The notes under the pieces were generated by a model that ran no database searches, was not told where the DNA came from, and worked only from the letters and a program-made list of their open reading frames with translations. Both the position numbers and the translations under genes were made by a program. Below are positions 62,799-64,000 of a DNA stretch of 64,000 nucleotides, in pieces. Positions within the stretch are counted from its first letter, which is position 1, and each line of letters starts with the position of its first letter. The stretch lies in assembly GCA_028280945.1 (NCBI GenBank), contig JANQKV010000030.1, positions 1-64,000 on the forward strand, given 5' to 3'. This DNA is from Opitutaceae bacterium. Its GTDB lineage: Bacteria > Verrucomicrobiota > Verrucomicrobiia > Opitutales > Opitutaceae.

Positions 62799-63553
62799 GC
62801 TCTTCGGCTGAGTCCTCCGTTGAATTTAACCCCCGGGTCACGCCGAGGCTGCTGCCCGCGCTGGGTGGGGTCTTTCGCCTGACTTGGGCCCAGCAAATGT
62901 TGCCGCGCAATATCATCATGGCCGTCCTGGTGGTGGCGGGATTTTCGGCGGTGGGTTACCTCATGGGCAAGAGTGGGTCCACTGGTTTCATCAATTGGAT
63001 CGACCGGATGCTGTTGCTGATCTGTGTGCCGATCTTTGCCTTCGAAACCGGAGCCCGGGCGATTCGCGAAGACCTGAAGCCGGGGGCGGTGGATTATGTG
63101 ATCACCCGGTCGCTGCCGCGGTGGGCGTATCCCTTATTCAAATACATCAGCCAATGGGTGGTGCTGGCATTGCTGGGCACCGCTACGCTGGGCGTCCTGC
63201 TGCTAATCGGCCGGTTCCTCGACATCGAGGTGGGTTCGGTGTTCGTGCGAACGGGGGTGTTGCTGGCCGGCTTGTCCGCGTTTCAGGCGCTAGGGTTTTT
63301 TCTCGGCTGTCTGACGTCCCGCTACCTGCTGCTGGGCCTGCTTTATGCCGGGGTGGTGGAGGCGGCGGTCGGGGCGGTTCCGGTGCAGCTCAACAACCTG
63401 TCCATCCTGCGGCACCTGATGATCGCCCTCGACGGCTACAACCCGGCCGCGGAACTAGGTTTGGTGATCCTGATCGCGCTGGGATTACTGGCGGCAGCCA
63501 CGGGGTGGTTCGTTCGACTGGAATTCATCGGGAAAAAATCCGACGAGGCGTAG
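62795..63553 (+). CDS. ABC-2-type membrane permease (second module)
   Basis: The 252-residue protein has a polar N-terminus (to about residue 40) and five to six helices: IIMAVLVVAGFSAVGYLMG, MLLLICVPIFAFETGA, WVVLALLGTATLGVLLLIG, GVLLAGLSAFQALGFFLGCLTS and a last pair ending GLVILIALGLLAAATGWF. The pattern REDLKPGAVDYVITRSLPRWAYPLFKYIS resembles the cytoplasmic coupling segment of ABC-2 permeases. It completes the operon of two ATPase/permease pairs. The next gene begins 63 bases further on. Confidence 0.75.
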   Translation: MSSSAESSVEFNPRVTPRLLPALGGVFRLTWAQQMLPRNIIMAVLVVAGFSAVGYLMGKSGSTGFINWIDRMLLLICVPIFAFETGARAIREDLKPGAVDYVITRSLPRWAYPLFKYISQWVVLALLGTATLGVLLLIGRFLDIEVGSVFVRTGVLLAGLSAFQALGFFLGCLTSRYLLLGLLYAGVVEAAVGAVPVQLNNLSILRHLMIALDGYNPAAELGLVILIALGLLAAATGWFVRLEFIGKKSDEA

Positions 63554-63616
63554 ATTTATGTAACCTCGCGGTGGATACGGGTGAATAGAGAGACAACACC
63601 AAACGAGATTTTAAAA

Positions 63617-64000
63617 ATGAAAACCATCACAAACAAACTCCTGACTCTCACCTCCGTCGCCATGCTTTCGGTGGGTCTTGCGGCTCAAGTTGATCCCGCC
63701 GTGGTGCCCGCCGAATCCCAATGGCTGGTCTTCGCCGACCTCGATGCCATGCGCCAAACCGACCTGGGTGCCGAAATGCTTGGCCGGGTGCAGGAAGAAT
63801 ATGCCGGACACGCTGAAGAGTTGGACGAGCCGATTGTCGGCGAACTGCGGGTCGACGCCCTGATGTCGCAGATCATGGAAACCATTGGCTCCGTCACGGC
63901 CTACGGCACAAATTTGTCCGGCGATCCCGACAAGATGGATGGCATGGCGTTGATCGAGGGGACGGACAAGCTGCGCACGATCGCGGAGGGATTGATTGCT
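63617..64000 (+). CDS. exported protein of unknown function, cut off by the window end
   Basis: An open frame of 128 codons starts at the ATG at 63617 and runs to the last base without a stop. It begins with a signal peptide (TNKLLTLTSVAMLSVGLAAQ). The visible mature part (VDPAVVPAESQWLVFADLDAMRQTDLGAEML..., then MSQIMETIGSVTAYGTNLSGDPDKMDGMALIEG) is soluble and acidic. No family is recognised. Its position 63 bases after the permease suggests it may belong to the ABC operon. The rest of the gene lies outside the window. Confidence 0.75.
   Translation, partial: MKTITNKLLTLTSVAMLSVGLAAQVDPAVVPAESQWLVFADLDAMRQTDLGAEMLGRVQEEYAGHAEELDEPIVGELRVDALMSQIMETIGSVTAYGTNLSGDPDKMDGMALIEGTDKLRTIAEGLIA

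Noticed and set aside
1..64000. CRISPR array, rRNA operon, insertion sequence or prophage
   Set aside because: I saw no regularly spaced repeats, no rRNA signature sequences, and no transposase, phage integrase or phage structural genes in the frames examined.

Overview
The window (about 60% GC) looks like chromosome from a member of the Verrucomicrobiota, most likely an aquatic Opitutaceae-type bacterium. This is inferred from gene style and not from an rRNA. The clues are a TonB-dependent receptor whose plug begins with an acidic stretch followed by LSPFEIEAE, the very large set of exported sulfatases, secreted GH67-like/DUF4838 proteins, and a C-terminal repeat (LLIRGIGPTL) on a secreted metalloprotease of the kind common in that group. 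Gene density is high and most intergenic gaps are short.

Layout. 0-9 kb: a TonB-domain lipoprotein, an exported heparinase II/III-type lyase, a DUF4914-type P-loop protein, and a minus-strand set of LamG-like protein, DUF4838 protein and a DciA-like (DUF721) protein. 9-15 kb (minus strand): an MsbA-type exporter translationally coupled to a VapBC-like toxin/antitoxin pair, OppB/OppC-type permeases and a polyprenyl-phosphate sugar transferase. 15-32.6 kb: a polysaccharide utilisation locus. A LacI regulator is divergent from a TonB-dependent receptor, followed by a strong hairpin terminator and then a same-strand run of a TPR protein, three sulfatases, two tandem GH67-like proteins and two more sulfatases. 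32.7-45 kb: an ADOP/MacB-type permease broken by a one-base frameshift, aldo/keto reductase, gamma-glutamyltransferase overlapping a KDPG-aldolase-type gene, tRNA-Leu(CAG), a LysR-type protein reduced to its DNA-binding domain, a sulfite-oxidase-like molybdoenzyme, and an HrpA helicase. 45-52 kb: OMPLA-like phospholipase, repeat lipoprotein, ABC ATPase, secreted zincin, EEP nuclease, ArsC/Spx-like protein and MsrB. 52.4-54.2 kb: an AT-richer array of three minus-strand genes (methyltransferase, GrpB, exported unknown) whose spacers have the architecture of integron attC sites. 54.7-64 kb: a TIGR00027-type methyltransferase, a Ski2-like helicase, an exported Gfo/Idh/MocA protein, a two-pair ABC transporter operon and a truncated exported protein at the window edge.

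How the genes fit together. The receptor would import oligosaccharides; five Cys-type sulfatases (all with the C-x-P-x-R maturation motif) would remove sulfate; the GH67-like proteins and the upstream lyase would act on uronic-acid-containing sugars; the KDPG-type aldolase could feed the resulting keto-deoxy acids into central metabolism. The substrate is not determined by the sequence; a sulfated, uronic-acid-containing (algal or glycosaminoglycan-like) polysaccharide is the inference. No sulfatase-maturating enzyme is present here, so it must be encoded elsewhere.

The most unusual item is the cassette-like array at 52.4-54.2 kb. Two of its genes start next to a 7-base box whose exact reverse complement occurs just at the gene's own 3' end, as expected for circularly excised gene cassettes, and no integrase is visible (a CALIN-like arrangement).
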